This document shows, piece after piece, positions 1-11,504 of a DNA stretch of 64,000 nucleotides; the first letter of the stretch is position 1, and the number at the start of each line of letters is the position of its first letter. The notes under the pieces are model-generated. The model searched no databases. It was not told the origin of the DNA and saw only the letters and a list, made by a program, of their open reading frames with translations. The DNA comes from Ovis canadensis. Its lineage: Eukaryota; Chordata; Mammalia; Artiodactyla; Bovidae. The position numbers and the translations under genes are program-made. The DNA is taken from assembly GCF_042477335.2 (NCBI RefSeq), contig NC_091263.1, forward strand, positions 68,876,501 to 68,940,500, given 5' to 3'.

Positions 1-254
1 AGCTGTACGAGTCCCGTAGGCAGGCTAGAAAGCCATCAGAGGGGCTTTTGGATTGAAACACTCTTTCAAATGCAGAAGATTAAAGCCCTGAGTTGACTTT
101 TTTCAGAGTGTGTCACAAGAGTGGAAAAGCAGAGTACAAAGGCCAGCAGACTTTGGTTTTTTGGGGTACATGCTCAGGAAATACCAGGGGGAAGCCCTGA
201 GATTTGACTCGCCTTGCCCATCAGATCTCTGCCGCATGACCTTGTCACGGGTGG

Positions 255-400
255 GATTCCTCACGCTGGCTCCCGGCACACTGCTACAATGAGAGGAAGG
301 AAATCTGCAGGCCTTCAGGCACCCCGAAGCCGTGGTGTTTGGGGTGAAGGGCTAGGATTTTCTCCCAGAAGTGCTCCCTGCCCGTCCCAGTGCACCACAG
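255..400 (+). pseudogene. TATDN2: TATDN2 degenerate exon
   Basis: Reading from 311 gives A-F-R-H-P-E-A-V-V-F-G-V-K-G and then TAG at 353-355, against the family pattern in which the same stretch ends F-G-E-M-G-L-D. The Glu of that motif binds metal in TatD nucleases; here it reads Val. Small indels lie at about 295-305 and 358-372. At the 3' edge the exon ends CACCACAG followed by GG at 401-402, where a GT donor is expected. These lesions together mark a decayed exon. The 5' boundary is uncertain because similarity fades before about 255. Confidence 0.6.
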
Positions 401-675
401 GGCGCCAGCGTCCTCGGGGGCCTTGCTTAGGGTGTTGGTGCCTCATTTCCTTGTTGTAGCATCAGGGTTTCTCTGCCTTGGGAACTAACAAATTTAGAAT
501 CTCTAAGGATGTCGTCGCTCTCATCCAGACCCCCTGGTTGCCATTGGTCACGTGCTTCACACGCTGGTTCTCACCTCTCAGCTTCATGGTGTAAGAAGAT
601 GGGGACAGGCCTGAGTGGCCCTCGCAGCTAACGATCCCAGTGGCAAAACTTCCGTTCCTTCTTGGGGAGCAGCAC

Positions 676-790
676 ATTTTGTTTGATTAATTAAACAATA
701 TATTTTATATTTTTTCTAAAATACAGTTTATATTTTATAACATATATATAATTATTTATAACATATAAAATATATTTTATAACTTAGTGT
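676..790. repeat. AT-rich tract in TATDN2 intron
   Basis: About 115 bases of nearly pure A/T with ATATATAATTATTTATAACA-like repeats. Confidence 0.8.
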
Positions 791-2297
791 GCCCATTGCA
801 GAATATTTGAAAAGTACACAGATGTGTACAGATCATTTCCTGTTCCATCAGGATGGTGACCGGGACCATCATGAGACCTTTCCTGCCCAGTGAGCTTCAT
901 TTACTCCTGGGCTTTTTCAGCTGGCTTCCTAGGGAGGACAAAGTCTCCAGCCCAGCCACAGTTTCTGTCCCCTGACAATTCTTCCTTCTTAACAGTTTTG
1001 AAATTCAGATTTGTTTTGAAATTCGTATTTTTAATGTTGCTGTGTGTTGGAAAATTGCAAGGGACAGTTGGAGGCATGTCTTTCAAACACCTTTGATAGA
1101 ATCAGGAACATGTGGGCTGTCTCTACATGCTTTTTAGAAAAGTAGGAAAATTAAAATGAGAAAGTAGTAGACACAAACCTTTTTTCTACTGTGAAAGTGT
1201 TCCTGATCATTAAATATGCTTTGAAAAATAGGCTTTTTAACAGCTATGTTATATTCCACCTCAAAGCTGTACTAGTTTGATTACTTAAGGAAAGATTTTT
1301 TAGAAGCAAAAATTAAATGTGGGAATTAGAATCCCTTGCTACCTCCTGCCTCTGGAGGGGCCCAGGGAGGGTAGATGTGTTGGGGGAGGTTTCCCACCAG
1401 CTCTAGATACTGGATCTAGCTTGTCTAGACTTGGTGAGCAGTCTATGCTCTTGGTTCCCAGGGTCACTTTCCCTTAGTTGAAAATCACAGATTCAACATG
1501 AGTTACATCAGAATTGCTCTCGGCTCATTGCCACTGTTCTGAGGAGAGGCAGTGTAAGTGTTGGACCTGAAGGTCTTGTCAGGAGAACACCACCTAACTC
1601 GAATTACCCAAAGCATCTTTTTATGTGATGTAGTAATTCAAACACAAATTATAGTCCACAATTGAAAAAAAATTCATGGAAACATTAAGTTGAAGATGAC
1701 ATTATTTGTTTATAAATGAATTAGTAGTTTTGTTGTTTTTTCCCCTAAACTGATCTTGTTAAAGGAAAGAATAAGTTCTAGCCCTATTTTTCATTAAGAT
1801 TATTAGCAACTTGTATATTTTACTACTGAAGATTTTTAAAGTAACTAGGACTTTTTAAAATGTAATATACCTGTAGATCTTCTAGAAGAAGATCTGATTT
1901 TGGTTAGGAAAGCAAGTTGGAGGAAATACATGTAGTATCCTTTCCACACACTTGTGCACCTTCCCAGAGTCAGGCATTGTGCAGATGTCTGTATGTATGG
2001 CAGCGTTGTGTGTAGGAAAAGGTGGGCAAGGTGATGGATTACCTCCTGGGAGTGGGGGTAGAGGAGGGGGCAGCGAAGAGGAGGGCACTCAGCTTGTAGT
2101 GGTGAGCGCCGCCCTGCCCCTGGAGCCCCGGATGCCCATTGCCTAGTGGTTGCTGTGAGCACAGCCTGGGTTCAGGTTTAAATTGTGGTGCTAGAGCTCA
2201 CCAGCTGCAAGTTACATGACCTCGTTTGGAGCCTCGGTTTCTTTGCAAGATGGGCTAAGAGTAGGAACCCTCCTAAGGTGCTCGTGAGCATTGCACA

Positions 2298-2665
2298 TTA
2301 TCAGTCAGTCACTTCAGTCTCTCAGTCATGTCCGACTCTTTGCGACCCCATGAATTACAGCACGCCAGGCCTCCCTGTCCATCACCAACTCCCGGAGTCC
2401 ACCCAAACCCATGTCCATTGAGTCGGTGATGCCATCCAACCATCTTATGCTCTGTCGTCCCCTTCTCCTCCTGCCCCCAATCCCTCCCAGCATCAGAGTC
2501 TTTTCCAGTCAACTTCGCATGAGGTGGCCAAAGTATTGGAGTTTCAGCTTTAGCATCATTCCTTCCAAAGAACACCCAGGACTGGTCTCCTTTAGAATGG
2601 ACTGGTTGGCTCTCCTTGCAGTCCAAGGGACTCTCAAGAGTCTTCTCCAACACCACAGTTATAAT
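2298..2665 (-). mobile_element. BovB LINE 3' fragment
   Basis: The strand order and wording match the 3970-4330 part of the other BovB copy, including the P-W-T-A/V-Q-G-T-L-K-S-L-L-Q region in complement. It is truncated at about 2665. Confidence 0.85.
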
Positions 2666-2693
2666 ACATCTATAATACTGCTACCACCTAGGA

Positions 2694-3000
2694 GGGCTGT
2701 CCCTGGTGGCTCAGCTGGTAAAGAATCCACCTGCAATGTGGGAGACCTGGGTTTGGTCCCTGGGTTGGGAAGATCCCCTGAAGGAGGAAATGGCAACCCA
2801 CTCCAGTATTCTTGCCTGGAGAATCCCATGGACAGAGGAGCCTGGCGGGCTACAGTCCATGGGGTTGCAAGAGTGGGACATGACTATGTGGGGAAAGGCT
2901 ACCCACTCCAGTATTCTTACCTAGAGAATCCCATGGACAGAGGAGCCTGGCGGGCTACAGTCCATGGGGTCGCAAGAGTGGGACACGACTTAGTGACTAC
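2694..3000 (+). mobile_element. Bov-tA SINE with internal duplication
   Basis: The tRNA-derived head (CCTGGTGGCTCAGCTGGTAA) and body are present. The body segment is repeated: about 2790-2893 and 2896-2997 are near-identical. Confidence 0.9.
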
Positions 3001-3053
3001 AGCACCACCACCCCCACCACCACACCTAGGAAGCGCATAGTGTTAGCTGTTAT

Positions 3054-3228
3054 TGTTCTGCCTGCAACGCGAGAGACCTGGTTTCGATCCCTGGGCTGGA
3101 AAGATCCCCTGGAGAAGGGAAAGGCTCCTCACTCCAGTATTCTGGGCTGGAGAATTCCATGGACTGTATAGGCCATGGGATCGCAGAGTCAGACACGACT
3201 GAGATACTTTCATTTTCATGCATTATAG
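3054..3228 (+). mobile_element. Bov-tA SINE
   Basis: Typical Bov-tA body: GAGACCTGGTTTCGATCCC, GAAAGGCTCCTCACTCCAG and TCGCAGAGTCAGACACGACT. The head is truncated. Confidence 0.85.
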
Positions 3229-3339
3229 AGTATAAGAACAAAGAATTGGACGCAGTGGGGGTCGCCCAGTGCACTGGCTGCTCTGGGGGTAACCAGGGTG
3301 ACGCTGACCCACGGGCGTTGTCCCCTTGCCTCCTCCCAG

Positions 3340-3467
3340 GTTTTTGAGAGGCAGCTGCAGCTGGCTGTGTCTCTAAGGAAGCCCTTGGTGACCCACTGCT
3401 GAGATGCGGAGGGCGATCTGCTGAAGATCATGAAAAAATGGGTGCCTCCAGACTACAAGATTCACAG
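3340..3467 (+). pseudogene. TATDN2: TATDN2 exon with in-frame TGA
   Basis: The block lies between a consensus AG acceptor (3338-3339) and a GT donor (3468-3469). It reads V-F-E-R-Q-L-Q-L-A-V-S-L-R-K-P-L-V-T-H-C, then TGA at 3400-3402, then D-A-E-G-D-L-L-K-I-M-K-K and on to a split Arg codon. The family has Arg directly after His-Cys, so a CGA to TGA change at a CpG explains the stop. The metal-binding His just before it is kept, and the frame is otherwise open across all 42 codons. Its conservation suggests the stop arose more recently than the decay of the upstream exon. Confidence 0.75.
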
Positions 3468-3732
3468 GTGAGAGCCTGGAACTTCAGCAGGCAAGTGAAG
3501 TGAACAGGCTCCTCTGTCTAGGAGGTTACTGGGAAGAAGAAGCTGAGCAAGGAGAGTGTTGATAATGTCGCATCTTTATATAGAATCTTTTCCCAAGATT
3601 AACTATCAGCTTGATCCATACGAACTTTATGGTATTTGAGTTCTTTTAATCTAAAAACATGACAACTTCATTTGGTTTGAGCTGATGCCCTAAATCGTTG
3701 TGATCCCCATCCCATGAAAGTGTGAAAAAGGG

Positions 3733-3792
3733 AAAGTGTTAGTTGCTCAGTTGTGTCTGACTGTTTGCGACCCTGTGGACTTGTAGCCATGC
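3733..3792 (-). mobile_element. Short Bov-tA/Bov-A fragment
   Basis: Contains GTTAGTTGCTCAGTTGTGTC and TTTGCGACCCTGTGGACT only. Confidence 0.65.
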
Positions 3793-3969
3793 CATGAAGC
3801 AGGCTGAAATGGGGGCTTGGTTCCCAGAGATGAGAACTGTTGATCTTGGGAGAGGCTGCCTTCAGGGCATCTGAAAAGAAATTTTGTCTCCTTTGAATTG
3901 AATAAAGCTCATCTTTCCCCCTTTCCCCCCTTGAAGTCCAGGATGTGTCTTCTCTAAATGGTATTTCCA

Positions 3970-4860
3970 TTCAGTTCAGTCGCTCAGTCATGTCCGACTC
4001 TTTGCAACCCCATGAACCGCAGCTCGCCAGGCCTCCCTGTCCATCACCAACTCCTGGTGTTCACTCAGACTCAGGTCCATTGAGTCGGTGATGCCATCCA
4101 ACCATCTCATCCTCTGTCATCCCCCTCTCCTCCTGCCCTCAATCTTTCCCAGCATCAGTGTCTTCTCAAATGAGTCAGCTCTTTGCATCAGGTAGCCAAA
4201 GTATTGGAGTTTCAGCTTCAGCATCATTCCTTCCAATGAACACCCAGGACTGATTTCCTTTAGGATGGACTGGTTGGATCTCCTTGCAGTCCAAGGGACT
4301 CTCAAGAGTCTTCTCCAACACCACAGTTCAAAAGCATCAATTCTTCCGCACTCACCTTTCTTTATGGTCCAACTCTCACATCCATACATGACTACTGGAA
4401 AAACCATAGCCTTGACTAGACAGACCTTTGTTGACAAAGCAATATCTCTGCTTTTGAATATGCTATCTAGGTTGGTTATAACTTTCCTTCCAAGGAGTAA
4501 GTGTCTTTTAATTTCATGGCTGCAGTCACCATCTGCAGTAATTTTGGAGCCCCCCAAAATAACGTCAGCCACTGTTTCCACTGTTTCCCCATCTATTTGC
4601 CATGAAGTGATGGGACCAGATGCCATGATCTTCGTTTTCTGAATGTTGAGCTTTAAGCCAACTTTTTCACTCTCCTCTTTCACTTTCATCAAGAGGCTTT
4701 TGAGTTCCTCTTCACTTTCTGCCATAAGGATGGTGTCATTTGAGGTTATTGATACTTCTCCCGGCAATCTTGATTCCAGCCTGTGCTTCCTCCAGCCCAG
4801 CGTTTCTCATGATGTACTCTGCATATGAGTTAAATAAGCAGGGTGACAATGTACAAAATG
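3970..4860 (-). mobile_element. BovB LINE fragment (3' RT part)
   Basis: A 216-residue frame on the minus strand (4767-4117) shows L-M-A-E-S-E-E-E-L-K-S-L, V-G-L-K-L-N-I-Q-K-T-K-I-M-A and Y-G-C-E-S-W-T, the C-terminal half of the BovB reverse transcriptase. Compared with other BovB copies a short stretch after the D-D-T motif region is missing near 4740. The 3' terminus is at about 3970. Confidence 0.9.
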
Positions 4861-5616
4861 GTGCCTAGGGGTTCTTTAGTTTGGTAAAGTGGCCAACCGC
4901 CTCGTCGTGTGCCTGGGGTGTGGGCTGGGCTTGGAGGAGGGGCCCTGGAGGAGCTTTGAGAGACAGTCACTGGTCCCTGTCCTGAGGCAGTGGGGCTGAG
5001 GGGACACCGGGTGCCCTGCGAGCCAGAGGAGGGGCCCTCAGCTGTGTCTGGCTACAGTAAGGTCAGGAGTGGTGCCCAGTTAGTGCTTTCAAGAGGGATG
5101 AGGATGGGTTAACTGGGGAAACAGGGAGTCTGTATCCCAGGCCGGGTCATGACAGGTGGCCGAAGCGGGTGGGGCTGTCCGGCCACTAGATGCCTGCCTC
5201 CAGGGTCCCTGGGCCGGGAGAGTGTCGCCTCTGAGCGGAGCCTCCATCAGAGACACGAGGCGTAGGCACTCAGCCCTTGTGGGCTGACGTGTGTTGTACT
5301 AAGGGTGCAGACGGGTCAGTTCAGAGAAGAAAATTCACCTGTAAGCCAGCCCCCCGTGTTCACTTTCTATTTCCTTCTTGTTCACTTGACCACGTGGACG
5401 TCTTTCCCTGCTGCCACTGTGATCCAGAGGGACTTGGGCTGTCCACTCTGCCGCTGACTGCGTGGACCATGAGTGCTTCCCTGGGATGCGGTCTTTCTGT
5501 GTCTGAGAATTTACCCACAGGCAGTCCCATAAACAAGGTGATGGGTCTGGAGGAAGTCGGGGGCTCTGCAGAGCGGGTTAGGAGGGAACCCCGACCTGGA
5601 AGTGTCCTTCCTGCAG

Positions 5617-5800
5617 ACACTGCTTCACCGGCAGCTACCGGGTCGTCAAGCCCCTGCTGGAGCTCTTTCCCACCATGTCGGTGGGGTTCACAGCCGTCCT
5701 GACCTACTCCTCTGCCCAGGAGAGCTGGCAGGCTGTGAGAGAGCTCCCGCTGGAGAGGATCGTCATGGAAAGTGATGCCCCCCATTTCCTGACACGACAG
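5617..5800 (+). CDS. TATDN2: TATDN2 penultimate exon (open frame)
   Basis: The acceptor CTGCAG ends at 5616, and base 5617 completes the Arg codon split with the previous exon. The exon then reads 61 codons beginning H-C-F-T-G-S-Y and ending just before a GT donor at 5801. It holds two family landmarks: the metal-ligand His of the H-C-F motif and the catalytic Asp in S-D-A-P near its end. There are no stops or frameshifts. Phase matches both neighbours, so the exon would be functional if reached. It lies downstream of two damaged exons, so translation of the full protein is doubtful. Confidence 0.75.
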
Positions 5801-6219
5801 GTAGGGCCATCTTCAGGCTGAGCTGAGGCTCTGGGAGAGGGTGCGAGGTGGGCGGTCACCGCGCGGGGCTGGCAGGACCCAGGCCACAGTACCTTTCCGG
5901 GTGCCCCGCCCCCACACCTCGGCTGTGTAGACGCCGCCTCTCTGTTGCTTTTCAGAATCAGAGTCTGGGGGATCAAGAAACTGACGCATAGCTACTCTGT
6001 TCCAGGTGGTGCAGAGCCCCACCCTATAGAGGGTCATCCAGGGATGCGTGGGACCCTGCTCACTGGCGCTCCCATGCCTGGGACTCTCTGCACCTGCAGA
6101 CAGAGGAGTGTCTACACAGTGTCAGAGAGGCCCCGCTGGGGGAGGGCCGGGGAGGGGGTTGGATGTGATGGTCATGCCCGGAAGGTGTAGCGGTGTCCTG
6201 AAGGCTTGGTGTCTTCCAG

Positions 6220-6360
6220 GTTCCCAGGAGCATCCGCCAGTGTGCCCACCCAGGCCTGGCCTTGCGCACAGTTCGCGAGATGGCCAGGGTCAAGGTCCTG
6301 TCGCTCAGCCACACCCTGGCCACCCTCCAAGAGAACGCCTGCCGCCTCTGCAGCCTCTAA
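6220..6360 (+). CDS. TATDN2: TATDN2 terminal coding exon
   Basis: After a CCAG acceptor (6216-6219) the exon reads 46 codons and TAA (6358-6360). It begins V-P-R-S-I-R-Q-C-A-H-P-G-L-A-L and ends N-A-C-R-L-C-S-L. The C-A-H-P-G-L-A-L stretch and the R-x-x-A-R-V-K helix match the TATDN2 C-terminus. The frame is intact. The UTR that follows runs about 1.15 kb to the poly(A) signal at 7495-7500. Confidence 0.75.
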   Translation, partial: VPRSIRQCAHPGLALRTVREMARVKVLSLSHTLATLQENACRLCSL

Positions 6361-7494
6361 GCCCAGACGTGCCATCAGGAGTCTCCCAGAAAAGGTGACG
6401 AAGGTCACATTGCATAGGTTTTAAAGTCCAAGACAAAGTGGCTTGGGCTTTACGTTTGAAATGGAGAGCACGGAAACAGAGGGTGAGCAGTGAGCCCGAG
6501 GTGTCTTGAGTGACCTCGAGTCTGACCCTTGTCCCCGTCTCTTCCCCGGCCAGCAGCCTGATGAGAGGAAGGCCATGTGAGCTCGGCCTGTGTATCCCCC
6601 ATGAGGGCGTGTGAGAGCCCACCGGACGGGGTGCTTCCTGAGACCTCGGTGGATGCTCCCCTTTCAGGCTGGCGGGGTTGGGGGGCGGGCGAGGGGTGCG
6701 CGCTGGCTTCCCAGCCGCGGGGCTCCAGGGCCCCGGAAGAAGAGGGGGGGACGTGAGGATGTGGCGAGCTCACCTGCCAGGGCGTCTCTGCAGCTGGTGG
6801 CGTGAGTGGTCTGTGGATAGAGTCACAGCCCTTCTCAGCTAAGTGCGTGGGGGCGCGTAGCGTGGTTCCTGGTTTCTCCACTTAAACACACCTCTCAGGT
6901 GGAACTCTCCTCTGGGGGACATTTGCCGGAGACCACTCAGGTGGAGAAGGAGCCCCTCGTTTCCCTGGATGACCCTTCGGTCTGATCCTCAGCGTTACCA
7001 TGTCAGCTCCCAGTCAGCGCTGGCAGAAGGACCTCAGCCCCTGGCCTCAGTGGCTCCACTGCCATCGATTCAGTGGGGCCGACGGGCGCTCATCGTCCAG
7101 GGCACATCCTGGCCGAGGGAGCTCCTGATGGATTGGGGGACCCAAGGAAAGCCTGCGTGAGCAAGAGGACCTCAGGGAAGGCGCTCCCACTCACAGATCC
7201 CCCAGGACTGCAGCCCACCCGGGCCTGCATGCCAGGGTGAAGAGTGGCGCTTCAGCGGAGGTCTCGGTGCCCCTGCAGGCTTCCCGCAGAGTGAAGCACA
7301 CGAGGCGGCACACGCGTGTCTCCAGGTTGAGGCTCCTCGTTCCTGTTGCACAGTGCAACATGACCCGTGTGGGTGTGAAAGCTGGTTGGCGTCGCTTCTC
7401 ATCTAGTTGTCGTGTGGCTGACTGGATTGTTTTTGCTGTGCTGCCGGAATGCCTCTATATCTCTGCCCCCTCGCCTTGACCACCCCTTTCTGAA

Positions 7495-7500
7495 AATAAA
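7495..7500 (+). terminator. TATDN2: TATDN2 polyadenylation signal
   Basis: Canonical AATAAA lies 1.13 kb after the TATDN2 stop, followed within 40 bases by a GT-rich stretch (TTTGTGTATCTTTC). It is the first canonical hexamer I see after the stop, so the 3' UTR probably spans 6361 to about 7520. Confidence 0.55.
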
Positions 7501-7667
7501 GTGATGGACCTCCCATGGCCTCCACGTTTGTGTATCTTTCAGAGTGTTACCAATGGTTTAGTCATTGACTAGCTCAAGAATCCAAAGGTCTGGAGGCATT
7601 CTTGAATATGTATGTGCCTTAGCCCAGGAAGCAAGCATTCCTGGTCCCTTCTTCAAAGTTCTGCCGC

Positions 7668-7955
7668 TGGACTTTCCTAGTGGTCCAGTGGCTAAGACTC
7701 CATGTTCCTGTTGCAGGAGGCCCGGGTTCGATCCTTGGTCTGGGATCTAAGGTCCCACATGCTGCAGAGCAACTAAGCCCACGTGCCACAACTCCTGAGC
7801 CCGTGTGCTGGAACTGCTGACCCCGCGTGCTTTGGAGCATGCTCGCCACGACCGAGGAGAGTCTGTGCACTGCAGCAAAAGATCCTGCTTGACGTGATAA
7901 AGATACCACGCGTTGCAACAAAGACCCAGTGCAGCCAAGTAAATAAATTTTGTTT
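7668..7955 (+). mobile_element. CHR-type SINE (tRNA-derived)
   Basis: It starts GGACTTTCCTAGTGGTCCAG and carries GAGCAACTAAGCCCACGTG, CCACAACTCCTGAGCC and a terminal GACCCAGTGCAGCCAAGTAA, the pattern of the cetartiodactyl CHR family. It lies just beyond the TATDN2 poly(A) site. Confidence 0.8.
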
Positions 7956-8557
7956 TAAAAAGAAAGTTCTGCTGCCTTTGAGCATTAACTCTCAATTTAC
8001 TGCCTGGGAACACCCAGATATACTTGTGCTTCTTGGCCGTGAAAAATAGACACTCTCTTTGTTCCAGAGCAGTGCAATAGGAAGAAGAAAAATTGAGTGC
8101 CCAAGGGTGTCGTCGATGACTCGGTTGTTCTCTGGGCTTTGGACTGAGAGCTCTGATGCCTCTGGGCAAACTGACTGCAAGCCATGAAACAGAATTTCCT
8201 CCCATCTTCCAGTGCTGCCCTAAGGTATCCTTGGACACAAGTGCTCAAGCCAGAAGTGAACGCACCAGAAGGGAGGCTCTGTTCCAGGAACAGCGAGCAC
8301 GTTTGAAATCTGTGGCGGGCTCCTCTTGGACGCACAGTCGTTGGTTTGCGTATTTCTAGTACGTTCTTCACTCACTTGCAGCCAAGCACACGGCAGCTGC
8401 ATCCACCTGACGCAGAGACAGCCTCTTCATCTGTGGAAATCTGCTCTCGGCCTTTCTGAGGTTTCACATCCTTCTCTCTGTGTTAAGTTTGGGACCAGCA
8501 GTAATCAAGCTCTAGTGCAAGCAGTTAGTAATGCAAGCATTTTCATCTTTGTTTTGT

Positions 8558-11500
8558 TTTCAGTTAATTTATTTTTTAATTGAAGGATAATTGCTTTACA
8601 GAATTTTGTTGTTTTCCGTCAAACCTCAACGTGGATGAGCCATAGGTATACATATATCCCCTCCCTTTTGAACCTCCCATCTCCTTCCCCATCCCAACCC
8701 TCTAGGCTGATACAGAGCTCCTTGTTTGAGTTTCCGGAACCATACAGCAAATTCCCATACAGCAAATTACCGTTGGCTGTCTGTTTTACATATGGTAATG
8801 TAAGTTTCCATGTTACTCTTTCCATACATCTCACCCTCTCCTTCCCTCTCCCCATGTCTAAGTCTGTTCTCCATGTCTGTTTCTCCATTGCTGCCCTGAA
8901 AATAAATTCTTCAGTACCATTTTTCTAGATTCCATGTATAGGCATTGAATACAATATTTATCTTTTTCTTTCTGACTTACCTCACTCTGTATAATAGGCC
9001 CTAGGTTCATCCACCTCATCAGAAGTGACTCAGATGTGTTCCTTTTTATGGCCGAGTAATACTGCATTGTGTCTATGTACCACAACTTCTATGTCCATTA
9101 GTCAGTGGGCATCTAGGTTGCTTCCATGTTCTAGCTGTTGTAAATAGTGCTGCAGTGAGCAATGGGATACATGTGTCTTTTTCAATTTTGGTTTCCTCAG
9201 GGTATATGCCTGGGAGTGGGATTGCTGGGTCATATGGTGGTTTTATTCCTAGTTTTTTAAGGAATATCTATACCATCTTCCATAGTGGCTGTATCAATTT
9301 ACATTCCCACCAACAGTGCAAGAGAGTTCCCTTTGCTCCACACCCTCTCCAGCATTTATTGTTTGTAGACTTTTTGATGATGGCCATTTGGACCGGTGTG
9401 AGGTGATATCTCATTGTAGTTTTGATTTGCGTTTCTCATATTGAGCAATGTTGAGCATCTTTTCATGTGTTTGTTAGCCATCTGTATGTCTTCTTCGGAG
9501 AAATGTCTGTTTAGGTCTTTTTCCCACTTTTTGATTGGGTGGTTTTTCTGGTATTGAGTTGTATGAGCTGCTTGTAGATTTCAGAAAGTAATCCTTTGTC
9601 AGTTGTTGCATTTGCTATTATTTTCTCCAGACAACATTCTGAGGGTAGTCTTTTCAGCTTGCTTAGTGTTTCCTTTGCTGTGCAGAAGCTTTTAAGTTTA
9701 GTCAGGTCACACTTGTTTACTTCTGTTTTTATTTCCGTTTCTCTAGGAGGATCTTGCTTTGATTTATGTCACCGAGTGTTCTGCCTATGTTTTCCTCTAA
9801 CAGTTTTACAGTTTCTGGTCTTACATTTAGGTGTTTAGTCCATTTTGAGTTTATCTTTCTGTATAGTGTTAGGAAGTGTCCAAATCTCATTCTTTTACGT
9901 GTAGCTGTCCAGTTTTCCCAGTTTCCCACTTATTGAAGAGGTTGTCTTTGCCCTACTTTATATTCTTGCCTCCTTTGTTAAAAATAAGGTACCCATAGGT
10001 ACATGGGTTTATTTCTGGGCTTTCTGTCTTGTTCCATTGATCTATATTTCTGTTTTTGTGCCAGTACCATACTGTCTTGAAGACTGTAGCTTTGTAGTAT
10101 AATCTGAAGTAAGGAAGGTTGATTCCTCCAGCTCCATTCTTCTTTCTCAAGACTACTTTGGCTATTCGGGGTCTTCTGTGTTTCCATATGAATTGTGAAA
10201 CTTTCTGTTTTAGTTCCGTGAAAAATGCCTTTGGTAATTTGATAGGGATTGCACTGAATCTGTATATTGCATTTGGTAGTATAGTCATTTTCACAATATT
10301 GATTCTTCTTACCCACTAACATGGAATATCTCTCCATCTGTTTATGTCATCTTTGATTTATTTCATTAGTGTTTTATAATTTTCTGTATACAATTCTTTT
10401 GTCTCCTTATGTAAGTTTATTCCTAGATATTTAATTCTTTTTTGTTGCAATGGTGAATGGGATTGACTCCTTAATTTCTCTTTCTCATTTTTCATTGTTA
10501 GTATATAGAAACGCAAGTGATTTCTGTGTATTGATTTTGTATCCTGCAACTTTGCTAACTTCACTGATTAGCTCTAGTAGTTTTCTGATACCGTATTTAG
10601 GGTTTTCTATGTACAGTTTCGTGTCATCTGCAAACAGTGAGAGCTTTACTTTCTCTTTTCTGATCTGGATTCCTTTTATTTCTTTTTCTTCTCTGATTGC
10701 TGTAGCTTGGACTTCCAGAACTATGTTGAATAATAGTGGTGAAAATGGACACCCTTGTCTTGTTCCTGATCTTAGGGGGAATGCTTTCATTTTTTCACCA
10801 TTGAGAATAATGTTTCCTGTGGGCTTATCATATATGGCCTTTACTATGTTGAGGTAGGTTCCTTCTATGCCCATTTTTTGAAGACATTTAATCATAAATG
10901 GTTGCTGAATTTTGTCAAAGGCTTTTTCTGCATCTATTGAGATTATCGTATGGTTTTTATGTTTCAATTTGTTAATATGGTGTATCATATTGATTGATTT
11001 GTGTGTATTGAAGAATCCTTGCTTCCCTGGAAATACCCACTTAATCATAGTGTATGAGCTTTTTGATGTATTGCTGAATCCTGTTTGCTAAAATTTTGTT
11101 GAGGATTTTTGCATCTGCGTTCATCAGTGATATTGGCCTGTAGTTTTCTTTTTTTGTGTTGTCTTTGTCTGGTTTTGGTATTAGGATGATGGTGGCCTCG
11201 TAGAATGAATTAGGACGTGTTTCTTCCTCTGCAATTTTTTGAAAGAGTTTTAGAAGGATAGTCATTAGCTCTTCTCTAAATGCTTGATAGAATTCTCCTG
11301 TGAAGCCATCTGGTCCTGGGCTTTTGTGTTTTGGGAGATTTTTGATTGCAGCTTCAATTTCAGTGCTTGTAATTGGGTTGTTCATAATTTCTATTTCTTG
11401 GTTCAGTCTTGGAAGATTGAACTTTTTAAAGAATCTGTTCATTTCTTCCAGGTTATCCATTTTATTGCCATATAGTTGTTCATAATAGTCTCTTATTAGG
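8558..11500 (-). mobile_element. L1 LINE, 5'-truncated (about 2.9 kb)
   Basis: On the minus strand the order is ORF2 then 3' end. Broken ORF2 frames at 11460-11041, 11048-10485, 10564-10358 and 10294-9953 show L1 reverse-transcriptase landmarks: S-P-G-P-D-G-F, N-Y-R-P-I-S-L, R-Q-G-C-P and the catalytic F-A-D-D. At least two frameshifts split the frame, and the 5' half (ORF1, endonuclease) is absent. The 3' end at about 8560 is A-rich on the minus strand. The element is a dead copy between TATDN2 and GHRL. Confidence 0.9.
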
Positions 11501-11504
11501 CTTA

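Larger units (their letters stand above)
410..3335. other. TATDN2: TATDN2 intron
   Basis: Apart from the AT-rich tract and the BovB and Bov-tA copies listed, I see nothing coding or structured in 410-2290. Part of 1950-2150 is GC-rich without recognisable protein. Confidence 0.5.
1..7520 (+). pseudogene. TATDN2: TATDN2 locus, 3' part (probable unitary pseudogene)
   Basis: Four blocks on the plus strand match consecutive C-terminal exons of TATDN2, a TatD-family metal-dependent nuclease: about 255-400, 3340-3467, 5617-5800 and 6220-6360. The locus starts before the window. The last three blocks keep consensus splice sites and compatible phases, and the last ends in TAA followed by a poly(A) signal. 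The first block is degenerate, with an in-frame TAG, indels, a lost metal-binding Glu and a lost splice donor. The second carries an in-frame TGA. Position next to GHRL and SEC13 shows this is the orthologous locus and not a retrocopy. I infer loss of the full-length nuclease. An alternative is a shorter or alternatively spliced product that skips the damaged exons. Certain about identity, less about complete loss of function. Confidence 0.65.

Noticed and set aside
4117-4767. 216-codon minus-strand frame
   Set aside because: It is the BovB reverse-transcriptase remnant and not a host gene.
7678-7750. tRNA-like sequence
   Set aside because: It is the head of a CHR-type SINE, not a tRNA gene. 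The same holds for the Bov-tA heads.
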